Assembly: GCF_000367525.1 (NCBI RefSeq)
Contig: NZ_HF570956.1
Coordinates: 724,854 to 788,853 of the forward strand
Length of the DNA: 64,000 nucleotides
Reading direction: 5' to 3'
From: Phycicoccus elongatus Lp2
GTDB taxonomy: Bacteria > Actinomycetota > Actinomycetes > Actinomycetales > Dermatophilaceae
Shown here: positions 55,867 through 64,000 of the stretch, one piece after another
Position numbering within the stretch: the first letter of the stretch is position 1
Layout of the letters: every line of letters begins with the position of its first letter
Position numbers and translations under genes: made by a program
The notes under the pieces: model-generated
Databases searched by the model: none
Told to the model about the DNA's origin: nothing
What the model saw: only the letters and a program-made list of their open reading frames with translations

Positions 55867-56975
55867 CCACGCCAGCGGGGTGGTTCGCGTCGCCGGAGGA
55901 GATCCTCCTCGGTTTCGCGCGAGCACTGCGTGCGGCGGGCGTCGACGTGACGGCCGACCGCGAGCGCTCCTTCGTCGAGGCGGTCGCCGCCCTCGGGATG
56001 GAGGACGTCGCCCACGTGTGGCGGGCCGGGCTCGCCACCCTCTGCGGCTCGCCGACGGACCATGAGAGGTATGCCGCGGTCTTCGCCGCGTGGTTCTCCG
56101 GCCAGGTCGGAGGGCGCAAGGGTGGGGCGCCGCAGGTGCGCCCGATGACGCGGGCACCGCTGGACAACGGCGCCGGCGAGGGCGAGGCCAGTGACGACGA
56201 CACCCTCATTGCGCAGGCCTCGGCCTCCGAGATCCTGCGTCATCGCGACGTGGCGACCCTCGATGCGGCCGAGAAGGAAGCCCTCCACCAGCTCTTCGCT
56301 CGCGTGCACCCGCGCGCCCCACGGCGTCGTGGCCATCGGCGGACGCCGACCGCTCGGGGCGAACTCGACGCTCGACGCACCCTGCGTGAGTCCCTGACCC
56401 GGCTCGGGGAGCCCGGGAGGATCCACCATCGCCGTCGCCGTCCGAGACCCCGTCGGGTCGTCCTGCTCGTTGACGTCTCCGGCTCGATGGGTGCCTATGC
56501 CGACACCCTGCTCCGTCTGGCCCACCGCTTCGTCATGAGCGGAGCCCCGGTCGAGGTGTTCACCCTCGGCACCCGACTGACCCACGTGACGCGAGCACTC
56601 CGCCACCGCGATGCCGACCGCGCGATTGTCGCTGCGGGAGAGGCGATCCCGGACTGGTCCGGCGGGACCAGACTCGCCGAGGGCGTCGACGTCTTCCTCC
56701 GACGCTGGGGCCGCAAGGGCATGGCACGCGGTGCAGTCGTCGTCATCTTCAGCGACGGCTGGGAGCGGGATGCGCCGGAGGCCCTCGGCGAGCAGGTCCG
56801 CCGCCTCCAGACCCTGGCCCACCGCGTCGTCTGGGCGAACCCGCATCGGGGGAGCGCGGCCTACCAACCGATCCAGGCAGGGATCGTCGCCTGCCTGCCC
56901 CACATCGACGACTTCGTCGCCGGCCACTCGCTGGCCGCCTTCGAGGAGCTGACGGAGGTGGTGGCCCGTGCGTGA
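55863..56975 (+). CDS. coxE: CoxE-like von Willebrand factor A protein
   Basis: 370 residues from ATG 55863. C-terminal VWA domain with MIDAS motif DVSGSM at residue 204 and SGGTRLAEG, FSDGWERDAP. The N-terminal 190 residues include an Arg-rich stretch (HPRAPRRRGHRR). Works with the CoxD ATPase in metal-site maturation. ATGA overlap with coxD; overlaps the next gene by 8 bases. Confidence 0.88.
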   Translation: MTTPAGWFASPEEILLGFARALRAAGVDVTADRERSFVEAVAALGMEDVAHVWRAGLATLCGSPTDHERYAAVFAAWFSGQVGGRKGGAPQVRPMTRAPLDNGAGEGEASDDDTLIAQASASEILRHRDVATLDAAEKEALHQLFARVHPRAPRRRGHRRTPTARGELDARRTLRESLTRLGEPGRIHHRRRRPRPRRVVLLVDVSGSMGAYADTLLRLAHRFVMSGAPVEVFTLGTRLTHVTRALRHRDADRAIVAAGEAIPDWSGGTRLAEGVDVFLRRWGRKGMARGAVVVIFSDGWERDAPEALGEQVRRLQTLAHRVVWANPHRGSAAYQPIQAGIVACLPHIDDFVAGHSLAAFEELTEVVARA

Positions 56976-58098
56976 GGTCCTCGACGAACTCCTTGCCCGC
57001 TGGGAGGCGGGCCAGACCATCGGCATGGGCACCGTGGTCGCGACCTTCCAGTCGGCGCCGCGCCCACCGGGGGCCTCGATGCTCGTCACCGAGGCCGGCG
57101 AGGCCATCGGCTCGGTGTCCGGTGGGTGTGTCGAGGGCGCGGTGTATGAGTTGGCCCAGGAGGTCATGGCCTCCGGAAGCCCTGTGCTGCAGCGCTATGG
57201 CATCTCCGACGAGACCGCGCTCGGGGTCGGCCTGACGTGCGGCGGCATCCTCGACGTCCACGTCGAGCCGGTGTCACAAGACACCTTCCCCGAGTTGGGG
57301 GAGGTCGCGGCCGACATCCGTGCGGAGCGACCGGTCGCCGTCGCGACAGTTGTCACCCACCCGGATCCGGCCCGGGTGGGACGACGCGTCATCGTGCGAC
57401 CCGAAGGGGCGCCGACCCAGGGCAGCATCGGCAGCGAGCGCGCCGATGCTGCCGTCCTCGACGACGCCCGCGGCCTGCTCGCCCTCGGCGAGTCCAAGAC
57501 GCTCACCTACGGTCCGGACGGCGAGCGTCGGGGCGAGGGCATGCAGGTCTTCGTGTCGGCCCACGCCCCCCGCCCGCGGATGCTCGTCTTCGGGGCGATC
57601 GACTTCGCGGCGGCGGTTGCCGCGCAGGGGTCCTTCCTCGGGTATGCCGTGACCGTCTGCGACGCACGCCCGGTCTTCGCGACCGCCACCCGTTTCCCGG
57701 AGGCCGACGAGGTCGTCGTCAAGTGGCCCCACAAGTACCTCACCGAGGAGCGGGATGCCGGGCGGATCGATGCCCGGACGGTGATCTGCGTCCTCACCCA
57801 CGACCCGAAGTTCGACGTGCCACTGCTCGAGGTGGCCCTGCGACTGCCCGAGGTCGGCTACGTCGGCGCGATGGGGTCCCGTCGCACGCACGAGGACCGC
57901 CTGGCACGCCTGCAGGAGGCAGGACTGTCCGCAGCGGAGATCGGGCGGATGTCGTCCCCGATCGGCCTCGACCTCGGGGCCCGCACACCACAGGAAACGG
58001 CCGTGTCGATCGTCGCCGAGATCATCGCCCTGCGCTGGGGCGGACGGGGCGAGCGACTCGGCGAGCGCGGCGGCCCGATCCACCACCCCGGGGACTGA
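56968..58098 (+). CDS. coxF: XdhC/CoxI-family molybdoenzyme maturation protein
   Basis: 376 residues from GTG 56968. N-terminal XdhC domain ([34 protein letters not shown]), C-terminal Rossmann domain ([49 protein letters not shown]). Family members insert sulfur into the molybdenum cofactor or hold the cofactor before delivery to the hydroxylase. 95 bases precede coxS. Confidence 0.88.
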   Translation: MREVLDELLARWEAGQTIGMGTVVATFQSAPRPPGASMLVTEAGEAIGSVSGGCVEGAVYELAQEVMASGSPVLQRYGISDETALGVGLTCGGILDVHVEPVSQDTFPELGEVAADIRAERPVAVATVVTHPDPARVGRRVIVRPEGAPTQGSIGSERADAAVLDDARGLLALGESKTLTYGPDGERRGEGMQVFVSAHAPRPRMLVFGAIDFAAAVAAQGSFLGYAVTVCDARPVFATATRFPEADEVVVKWPHKYLTEERDAGRIDARTVICVLTHDPKFDVPLLEVALRLPEVGYVGAMGSRRTHEDRLARLQEAGLSAAEIGRMSSPIGLDLGARTPQETAVSIVAEIIALRWGGRGERLGERGGPIHHPGD

Positions 58099-58193
58099 GT
58101 GGCAGCACGGCATACCCAGCGGTGACCCTTGTCACCGCGACGAGGTCACGGAAGGATCATGGGCATCGACCAATCCGCGACAAGGGAGTCAGG
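58099..58193. promoter_or_regulatory. Gap before coxS
   Basis: 95 bases between the accessory genes and the structural coxSLM genes, room for a separate promoter. GGAAGGATCATGGGC and an AAGGGAG ribosome-binding site before ATG 58194 are visible; a CGGCATAC word lies at about 58107. No clear operator. Confidence 0.35.
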
Positions 58194-58691
58194 ATGACCC
58201 GAATCACCGTCACCGTCGACGGAGCGAAGTACTCCGACGACGTCGAGCCCAGGACCTTGTTGGTCCACTACCTTCGCGAGACCCTCGGCAAGGTGGGGAC
58301 GGTGGTCGGGTGCGACACGAGCAACTGCGGCGCCTGCACCGTGCACCTCGACGGCCGCTCCGTGAAGTCCTGCAATGTCTTGGCCGTCCAGGTCGACGGC
58401 CACGAGGTGACGACGATCGAGGGGCTGGCCACCGAGGCCGGACTGCACCCGATGCAGGAGTCCTTCCACGAGCACCACGCGCTCCAGTGTGGCTACTGCA
58501 CACCGGGAATGATCATGCAGGCCATCGACGTGCTCAACACCCATCCGGACCCGACCGAGGAGCAGATCCGCCTCGGCCTCGAGGGCAACCTGTGTCGGTG
58601 CACCGGCTATCACAACATCGTCAAGGCCGTCGCTGCCGCCGCCAAGGCGCCCGGTGCGGCCGCCGTCTCGAGCAGCAAGGTCGGTGACTGA
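58194..58691 (+). CDS. coxS: Molybdenum hydroxylase small (2Fe-2S) subunit
   Basis: 165 residues from ATG 58194. Two [2Fe-2S] binding regions: plant-type ferredoxin-like [14 protein letters not shown] at the N-terminus, and [17 protein letters not shown] ... [17 protein letters not shown] at the C-terminus. Transfers electrons from CoxL towards FAD in CoxM. First gene in S-L-M order, the order usual for form II enzymes. Confidence 0.93.
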   Translation: MTRITVTVDGAKYSDDVEPRTLLVHYLRETLGKVGTVVGCDTSNCGACTVHLDGRSVKSCNVLAVQVDGHEVTTIEGLATEAGLHPMQESFHEHHALQCGYCTPGMIMQAIDVLNTHPDPTEEQIRLGLEGNLCRCTGYHNIVKAVAAAAKAPGAAAVSSSKVGD

Positions 58692-58692
58692 G

Positions 58693-61167
58693 ATGACCGC
58701 AGTGGACGAGCGCCCCGCAGAGAGTGCGGAGATCGGCAAGGCACGCCGTCGCAAGGAGGACCAGCGCCTCATCACCGGCCGCACCAAGTGGACCGACAAC
58801 ATCGTGCTCCCCGGCATGCTCCACCTGGCCATGGTCCGCAGCCCCTTCGCCCACGCGAAGGTGACGTCGATCGACACCGAGGCCGCCAAGGGCGCGACCA
58901 ATGTCGTCGCCGTCTACACCGCCGCGGACTTCCCCGACGGCATGGGCGCCTGCGCCAACGCCTGGCCGATCACGCCCGAGCAGGTCACGCCCGACCACCT
59001 GCCCATGGTGACCGAGCACGTCGCGTGCGCCGGCGAGATCGTCGCCGTCGTCGTCGCCCGATCGGCCGCGGCGGCCCGTGATGCCGCCGAACTCGTCGAT
59101 GTGGACTACGAGGAGTTGCCGGCCGTCCTCGACGCCAAGGAGGCGCTGAAGGACGAGGTCCTCGCCCACCCCGACAAGGGCACCAACAAGTCGGCCTTCT
59201 GGCGGCTGGACTCCGCCGAGGCCGGCACCGGTGGGAGCGTGGACGAGGCGATCGCCAAGGCCCGCGAGGACGGCATCGTCATCGAGCGTGAGTACCGCCA
59301 GCAGCGCCTCGTGCCCGCCTTCATGGAGCCGCGCTCCACGGTGGTGGACCCGACCGGCGAGCAGGTGACGATGTGGACCTCGACCCAGGTCCCGCACATC
59401 CTGCGCTTCCTCATCGCCGCCACGACCGGTATGCCGGAGAGCAAGATCCGCGTCATCGCCCCCGATGTGGGCGGCGGGTTCGGCGGCAAACTCCAGACCA
59501 CGCCGGAGGAGTTCATCACCCTCGCCGTCGCCCGCAAGCTGGGCAAGCCGGCGAAGTACACCGAGACCCGGTCCGAGTCGTTGCTGTCCGCGCACCATGG
59601 TCGTGACCAGTACCAGATGCTCACCCTCGCGGCGACCAAGGACGGCACCGTCACCGGCCTGAAGGTCGACCTGCTCGCCAATCTCGGCGCCTATGTGGCG
59701 ATCGTCGGTGGCGGGGTGCCGGTCCTGGGCGCGTGGATGTTCCACGCGATCTACAAGTTCCCGGCATATCAGTTCAACTGCCAGACGGTCCTGACGAACA
59801 CGACCTGGGTGGACGCCTACCGCGGCGCCGGCCGACCTGAGGCGACCTTCGCCATCGAGCGGCTGATGGACGAACTCGCCGCCGAAGTCGGGGTCGACCC
59901 GCTCGAGATCCGGGAGAAGAACTGGATCAAGCACGAGGAGTTCCCCTTCGTCTCGGTGTCGGGGATGACCTACGACTCGGGCAACTACGAAGCCGCGACG
60001 GCTCGCGCCAAGGAACTCTTCGGCTACGACGAGTTGCGGGCCGAGCAGAAGCAGCGCCGCCAGAGTGGTGACCCGGTCCAGCTCGGCATCGGCGTCTCCA
60101 CCTTCACCGAGATGTGCGGACTGGCCCCCTCGCGGGTGCTGGGTCAGCTGTCCTATGGGGCCGGGGGTTGGGAATCGGCGGCGATCCGGATGCTCCCGAC
60201 CGGCAAGGTCGAGGTCATCACTGGCACGTCTCCGCACGGCCAAGGTCACGAGACGGCGTGGAGCCAGATCGTGGCCGACCGGCTCGGTGTGCCCTTCGAC
60301 GACGTCGAGGTCCTCCATGGCGACACCGCGATCGCCTACAAGGGGCTCGACACCTATGGCTCACGCAGCCTCGTGGTGGGCGGAGAGGCCGTGGTCCGGG
60401 CCGCGGACAAGGTCATCGAGAAGGCCAAGCCGTTTGCGGCGCACCTGCTCGAGGCAAGCGTCGACGACCTCGAGTTCAAGGACGGCCGGTATGCCGTCAA
60501 GGGCACCGACAAGGGGGTCGGCATCACCGAGGTGGCTCTGGCAACCTTCGCCTCGCACAACTACCCGGACCACCTCGAGCCGGGCATCGACGCCGACGCG
60601 ACCTACGACCCGGTGGACTTCTCCTTCCCGCACGGCACGCACCTGTGCGCGATGGAGGTCGACACCGAGACGGGGGCGTCGACGATCCGCAAGTACGTCT
60701 GCGTCGACGACATCGGCCAGGTCATCAACCCGCTCATCGTCGAGGGTCAGGTCCACGGTGGCCTCGTCCAGGGGATCGCCCAAGCGCTGTGGGAGGAAGC
60801 GGTCTACGACGACAACGGCACCCTGGTGACGGGGTCCTTCGTCGACTACACGCTGCCGACGACGGCCGACACGATCAACTTCGTGACCGACAACACGACC
60901 TCGCTGGCGACGACGAACACCTTGGGAACCAAGGGCGTCGGTGAGGCGGGCACGATCGCGTCGACGCCGGCGGTGGTCAACGCGATCGTCGACGCGGTCC
61001 GTGACCGGGGCATCCACGACATCCAGATGCCGTGCACCCCCGCACGGGTCTGGGCGGCGCTGCAGTCGGCTGGCTCGGCCGAGGTCGCGCAGGCCCAACC
61101 GCACTTCCATGAGGAAGCAGCCAACAACGCCGATCCCGGCACCACGGGTGAAGGGAGCGGGTCATGA
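58693..61167 (+). CDS. coxL: Molybdenum hydroxylase large subunit, form II CoxL type
   Basis: 824 residues from ATG 58693. Cofactor-binding motifs GGGFGGK, the active-site loop AYRGAGR at residues 375-381, and the catalytic Glu751 in GVGEAGT. Form I (proven CO-oxidising) enzymes carry AYxCSFR with a copper-ligand cysteine; here that Cys is replaced, so this is a form II-like or other xanthine dehydrogenase-type enzyme whose natural substrate is not known. Complete length for the family. Overlaps coxM by 4 bases. Confidence 0.92.
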   Translation: MTAVDERPAESAEIGKARRRKEDQRLITGRTKWTDNIVLPGMLHLAMVRSPFAHAKVTSIDTEAAKGATNVVAVYTAADFPDGMGACANAWPITPEQVTPDHLPMVTEHVACAGEIVAVVVARSAAAARDAAELVDVDYEELPAVLDAKEALKDEVLAHPDKGTNKSAFWRLDSAEAGTGGSVDEAIAKAREDGIVIEREYRQQRLVPAFMEPRSTVVDPTGEQVTMWTSTQVPHILRFLIAATTGMPESKIRVIAPDVGGGFGGKLQTTPEEFITLAVARKLGKPAKYTETRSESLLSAHHGRDQYQMLTLAATKDGTVTGLKVDLLANLGAYVAIVGGGVPVLGAWMFHAIYKFPAYQFNCQTVLTNTTWVDAYRGAGRPEATFAIERLMDELAAEVGVDPLEIREKNWIKHEEFPFVSVSGMTYDSGNYEAATARAKELFGYDELRAEQKQRRQSGDPVQLGIGVSTFTEMCGLAPSRVLGQLSYGAGGWESAAIRMLPTGKVEVITGTSPHGQGHETAWSQIVADRLGVPFDDVEVLHGDTAIAYKGLDTYGSRSLVVGGEAVVRAADKVIEKAKPFAAHLLEASVDDLEFKDGRYAVKGTDKGVGITEVALATFASHNYPDHLEPGIDADATYDPVDFSFPHGTHLCAMEVDTETGASTIRKYVCVDDIGQVINPLIVEGQVHGGLVQGIAQALWEEAVYDDNGTLVTGSFVDYTLPTTADTINFVTDNTTSLATTNTLGTKGVGEAGTIASTPAVVNAIVDAVRDRGIHDIQMPCTPARVWAALQSAGSAEVAQAQPHFHEEAANNADPGTTGEGSGS

Positions 61168-62012
61168 TCCCGTCATCGTTCGAATACGTCGCCCCCACAT
61201 CCGTCGAGGATGCGCTCGCGGCGCTCGCCGAGGCCGGTGACGAGGGCAAGGTCCTGGCCGGTGGCCAGTCCCTGCTGCCGGTCCTGCGCATGCGGCTCAA
61301 CGCACCCGAGAAGGTCATCGACCTCGGGCGCGTGGAGGGCCTGCGCGGCATCCGGGAGGACGGCGACACCATCGTCATCGGCGCGATGACGACGCACGAC
61401 GAGGTGGCCAACTCCGAGCTGGTCAAGGAGCATGCGGCCCTGCTCGCCAAGGCCACGGCCGAGGTGGCCGACCCGCAGATCCGTCACCGGGGCACGCTCG
61501 GCGGCGCCATCGTCCATGCCGATCCGGCGGGAGACCTCGGAGCCCCGGTGCTCGCGCTCGACGCCGAGATGGTCATTGCCGGGCCCGGCGGCGAGCGCAC
61601 GGTCGCGGCCAAGGACTTCTTCACCGACCTCTTCGAGACGGCCGTGGGCGACGGGGAACTGCTCACCGCGATCCGGATCCCCAAGCACACCGGGTGGGGT
61701 GCGCACTACGAGAAGTTCGTGCGGGTCGCGCACCAGTGGTCGATCGTCGGCGTGGCAGCCACCGTGAAGGCCGACGGAGGCACGATCAGCGAGGCCAAGA
61801 TCGGGCTCACCAACATGGGCTCGACGCCCCTTCGGGCCGCCTCGGTCGAAGCCGCGTTGGCGGGAAAGTCGGCCAGCGACGTCGCCGATGCGTGCTCCTC
61901 GGCCGCCGACGGGACGAATCCGCCGAGCGACCTCAACGGTGACGCGGACTATCGGCGTCACCTCGCGACCGTGCTCACGAGTCGCGCGGTCGCGGCTGCT
62001 GCGGCAGGCTGA
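61164..62012 (+). CDS. coxM: Molybdenum hydroxylase medium (FAD) subunit
   Basis: 282 residues from ATG 61164. FAD-binding PCMH-type fold: VLAGGQSLLPVLRMRLNAPEKVIDLGRV and HRGTLGGAIVHADPAGDL; C-terminal CO dehydrogenase flavoprotein domain with TNMGSTPLRA. Completes the S-L-M trio. Confidence 0.92.
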   Translation: MIPSSFEYVAPTSVEDALAALAEAGDEGKVLAGGQSLLPVLRMRLNAPEKVIDLGRVEGLRGIREDGDTIVIGAMTTHDEVANSELVKEHAALLAKATAEVADPQIRHRGTLGGAIVHADPAGDLGAPVLALDAEMVIAGPGGERTVAAKDFFTDLFETAVGDGELLTAIRIPKHTGWGAHYEKFVRVAHQWSIVGVAATVKADGGTISEAKIGLTNMGSTPLRAASVEAALAGKSASDVADACSSAADGTNPPSDLNGDADYRRHLATVLTSRAVAAAAAG

Positions 62013-62016
62013 CCTC

Positions 62017-62835
62017 ATGGAGCTGACCCACGATTTCGTCGTCCCCGCCGCCATCGACCTGGTGTGGGAGACCTTCATGGACCTGGAGCGGGTCGGCGGG
62101 TGTTTCCCCGGGGCCACGGTCACCGAGGCGACGGGCGAGTCCTTTGCCGGGACCGTCAAGGTCAAGCTGGGCCCGATCGCCTTGCAGTATGCCGGGACGG
62201 GCGCTTTCGTCGAGCGTGACGATGCCGCGCACCGGGCGGTCATCGAGGCCAAGGGCAAGGACAAGAGGGGCAATGGCACGGCCGGCGCCACGGTGACCAT
62301 GCAACTGGCCCCGGCGGAGGGTGGCGCCCACACGCGGGTCGACGTGACGACCGAACTGGCGATCACCGGCAAGCCGGCGCAGTTCGGGCGTGGCGTCATG
62401 CAGGACGTCTCGGACAAGCTGCTCCAGCAGTTCATCGGCTGCATCGAGGGCCAGTTCAGCGCGCCCGCCGACCCCGGGACAACCGCGGCAACTGGGAACA
62501 ACGCCGCAGAGGGAGAGGGGCGCTCGCACGGGGAGTCGTTCGCGCAATTTCGCGCGGAGGTCGCTGACGACGAGGGCATGGCCCTGTCACCGGCCGAGGT
62601 CGCCGAGGGTCTCGGGGAGAGCCAGCCGGTCGCCGCCGCCGCACCTGCGCCGGCCCCGCGGCATACCTCTGGGGCGGCGACGACCCGACCGGCCGCCTCG
62701 CGGGCGGCAAGTGACGACTCGATCGACCTGGGGGCGACGGTGCTGCCGGTGCTCCTCAAGAGCTATGCCCCGCATGCGATCGGGGCCCTGCTGGCGATCG
62801 CCCTGGGTTATCTCATCGGGCGGCGCAGGCGCTGA
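62017..62835 (+). CDS. coxG: CoxG-like SRPBCC protein with C-terminal membrane anchor
   Basis: 272 residues from ATG 62017, four bases after coxM. Residues 1-150 form an SRPBCC/CoxG domain (LTHDFVVPAAIDLVWETFMDLERVGGCFPGA; QDVSDKLLQQFIGCIEGQFS), then a low-complexity Ala/Pro linker, then a terminal hydrophobic segment ending IGRRRR, a tail anchor. CoxG recruits CO dehydrogenase to the membrane or binds quinones. The linker carries the short repeat shared with nuoN2 (62479-62507). Confidence 0.87.
   Translation: MELTHDFVVPAAIDLVWETFMDLERVGGCFPGATVTEATGESFAGTVKVKLGPIALQYAGTGAFVERDDAAHRAVIEAKGKDKRGNGTAGATVTMQLAPAEGGAHTRVDVTTELAITGKPAQFGRGVMQDVSDKLLQQFIGCIEGQFSAPADPGTTAATGNNAAEGEGRSHGESFAQFRAEVADDEGMALSPAEVAEGLGESQPVAAAAPAPAPRHTSGAATTRPAASRAASDDSIDLGATVLPVLLKSYAPHAIGALLAIALGYLIGRRRR
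62479..62507 (+). repeat. Short coding repeat shared with nuoN2 (copy 2)
   Basis: ACAACCGCGGCA-N3-GGGAACAACGCCG in the linker after the SRPBCC domain, read as TTAATGNNA, matches nuoN2 31606-31633 in 26 of 28 bases and in the same frame. Confidence 0.6.
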
Positions 62836-63273
62836 CGCCCGTCGGGGCCGACGTGGTCCCACGGTGCGGTCGTCGCCGCCCACCGGGATGGTGGCCAACA
62901 GCAGTTCATCGACCGCACCGTGCCGGTCACCAGCGCCGACGGTGCCGGCCCGGTCCTGTCCCACATGCTCGAGCGGCTCGAGGAGCCACACCCGATCGGC
63001 GACCTGGCCCGACGTGCCGCGATGTCACCACGCACCTTCGCCCGGCCCTTCGTCGCCGAGACGGGCACGACACCGCACCAGTGGCTCACCGAGCAACGTG
63101 TGATCCGTGCCCGTGAGGTGCTCGAGGAGAGCGACCTGCCGGTCGAGCAGGTCGCGACGCGGCCCGGCTTCGGCAACGCGGCCCTGCTCTTGCAGCACTG
63201 CCAGGCGTGCACCGGGATCAGCCCCACGGCATACCGTTCCCAGCACCGCGCTCCGGCGATGACTGGAGCCTGA
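62836..63273 (+). pseudogene. AraC-type regulator remnant (GlxA/FtrA-like C-terminus)
   Basis: The frame immediately after the coxG stop reads VVAAHRDGGQQQFIDRTVPVTSADGAGPVLSHMLERLEEPHPIGDLARRAAMSPRTFARPFVAETG ... RPGFGNAALLLQHCQACTGISPTAYRSQHRAP, the linker and AraC HTH region of GATase-AraC regulators. The whole N-terminal GATase-like domain (about 190 residues) is gone. Inside the HTH several normally conserved residues differ (Arg to Pro after FA, Ala to Pro in RPGFG, Phe to Cys after QH, Arg to Cys in QAC), so it is decaying. GTG 62920 could start a 117-residue product, but function is doubtful. Confidence 0.75.
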
Positions 63274-63278
63274 GTCTT

Positions 63279-63302
63279 CACAGGACGCGCACATTTCCTG
63301 TG
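63279..63302. promoter_or_regulatory. Inverted repeat upstream of response regulator
   Basis: CACAGGA (63279-63285) and TCCTGTG (63296-63302), perfect 7-base arms with 10-base spacing (about two helical turns centre to centre), 37 bases before the ATG of the OmpR-family gene. Candidate operator or weak hairpin. Confidence 0.45.
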
Positions 63303-63338
63303 GGCGCCCCCCGCACGCGCCTCCCTAGAGTCAGTGCC

Positions 63339-64000
63339 ATGACCGCGACTCCCGCCCGCCTACTCGTCGTCGAGGACGACGAGGTCATCAACGAGTCGCT
63401 CACCCTGCGCCTCGAGGCCGAGGGGTATGCCGTGACACGCGCCTTCGACGGCCCGGGCGCCGTCGAGGCGTTCACCGCGGACCCGCCCGACGTGGTCCTC
63501 CTCGACATCATGCTTCCCGGCTTCGACGGCCTCGAGGTGTGCCGCCGCATCCAGGCCATCCGGCCCGTGCCATTGCTCATGCTCACTGCCCGCGACGACG
63601 AGACCGACATCCTCGTCGGGCTCGCGGTAGGGGCCGACGACTACGTGACCAAGCCCTTCCGCATGCGCGAGGTCGTCGCGCGCGTCCAGGCCCTGCTCCG
63701 GCGCGTCGAGCGGGCCGCCGAGCTCGCGGCGCAGCCGACCTCGACCGACCTCGTCGTCGGCGGCCTCACGGTGACCCCCAGCGCGCGACGCGTGACAGTC
63801 CAGGGGAGCGAGATCCACCTGACGCCACTGGAATTCGACCTCCTGCGGGTCCTCGCCGAGGCCCCCGGGCGGGTCTTCGAACGCGACCAGTTGCTCCGCG
63901 ACGTGTGGGGCTGGGCCGATGCCTACGGCACGCGGACCCTCGACTCCCACGTCAAGGCCCTGCGCGCCAAGATCGGTGCCGACCGGATCCGCACCGTCCA
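63339..64000 (+). CDS. OmpR/PhoB-family response regulator (3' end outside window)
   Basis: ATG 63339, open to the window end (220 codons). Receiver domain with VEDDE near residue 11, phospho-acceptor Asp56 (VVLLDIMLPG), switch LMLTARD and Lys in VTKPFRMRE; C-terminal winged helix beginning VVGGLTVTPSARRVTVQGSEIHLTPLEFDLLRVLAEAPGRVFERDQLLRDVWGW and running into the last recognition region DSHVKALRAKIG. The cognate kinase presumably follows downstream. Confidence 0.93.
   Translation, partial: MTATPARLLVVEDDEVINESLTLRLEAEGYAVTRAFDGPGAVEAFTADPPDVVLLDIMLPGFDGLEVCRRIQAIRPVPLLMLTARDDETDILVGLAVGADDYVTKPFRMREVVARVQALLRRVERAAELAAQPTSTDLVVGGLTVTPSARRVTVQGSEIHLTPLEFDLLRVLAEAPGRVFERDQLLRDVWGWADAYGTRTLDSHVKALRAKIGADRIRTV

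Noticed and set aside
58193-61167. Calling coxSLM a confirmed aerobic CO dehydrogenase
   Set aside because: The active-site loop is AYRGAGR, not AYxCSFR; CO oxidation cannot be claimed from the sequence.

Overview
The window is high-GC, gene-dense DNA of an actinobacterium. Gene content and style (overlapping ATGA/GTGA junctions, many GTG starts, MazF, rarD and nuo protein sequences) suggest Intrasporangiaceae or a close relative (Janibacter/Tetrasphaera/Terrabacter type). This placement is an inference from protein resemblance. No rRNA, phage, CRISPR array or transposase is visible. One tRNA (Tyr) is present.

Layout. (1) 1-9966: 3' part of a complete-type complex I operon (nuoG'-H-I-J-K-L-M-N) ending in a long-chain polyprenyl diphosphate synthase, closed by a perfect hairpin that overlaps the stop codons of both convergent genes. 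(2) 9985-13558, minus strand: a MazF-type toxin whose antitoxin has lost its N-terminal DNA-binding half, an MFS transporter, a hemerythrin-like protein and a RarD/EamA transporter, with palindromic intergenic repeats. (3) 13701-16654, minus: two-subunit 2-oxoacid:ferredoxin oxidoreductase (korB, korA), divergent from (4) 16778-31749: a second complex I-like operon nuoA-[Pls-like NRPS]-[M1 peptidase]-nuoB-[DUF2568]-nuoC-H-I-J-K-L-M-N. It has no nuoD, E, F or G and carries a poly-amino-acid synthetase-like gene between nuoA and nuoB. (5) 31805-36943: htpX, pepN, then a scarred stretch with a palindrome cluster, a 3' fragment of yajQ, a 3' fragment of a second pepN, and an AMP-ligase gene with an internal frameshifting deletion. 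(6) 36924-42409: an unusual fused tandem histidine kinase, a divergent NarL-type regulator and a MacB-like ABC exporter. (7) 42425-47305: perfect terminator, yajQ, tRNA-Tyr, small kinase, DUF2461, fatty acid-CoA ligase, YihY-like membrane protein. (8) 47466-52970: a single-chain 1,834-residue acyl-CoA carboxylase of eukaryote-like domain order. (9) 52967-62835: MOSC protein, a fusion of an uncharacterised domain to a MocA-type cytidylyltransferase, then coxD-E-F-S-L-M-G of a form II molybdenum hydroxylase. (10) 62836-64000: a decayed AraC-type regulator and the start of an OmpR-type response regulator.

How it fits together. The first nuo operon is the respiratory NADH dehydrogenase. The second lacks the whole NADH-input module and sits head to head with a ferredoxin-reducing enzyme, which suggests (inference) a ferredoxin- or otherwise-fed proton pump. 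The molybdenum hydroxylase has its chaperone, maturation and cofactor genes beside it. Strongest unexplained signals: an 8-mer, GTATGCCG/CGGCATAC, found about 57 times where about 2 would be expected by base composition; in-frame palindromic or repeated inserts in nuoM2, nuoN2 and coxG; the Pls-like gene inside a nuo operon; and the two-module histidine kinase in which only the first module keeps the phospho-acceptor His.
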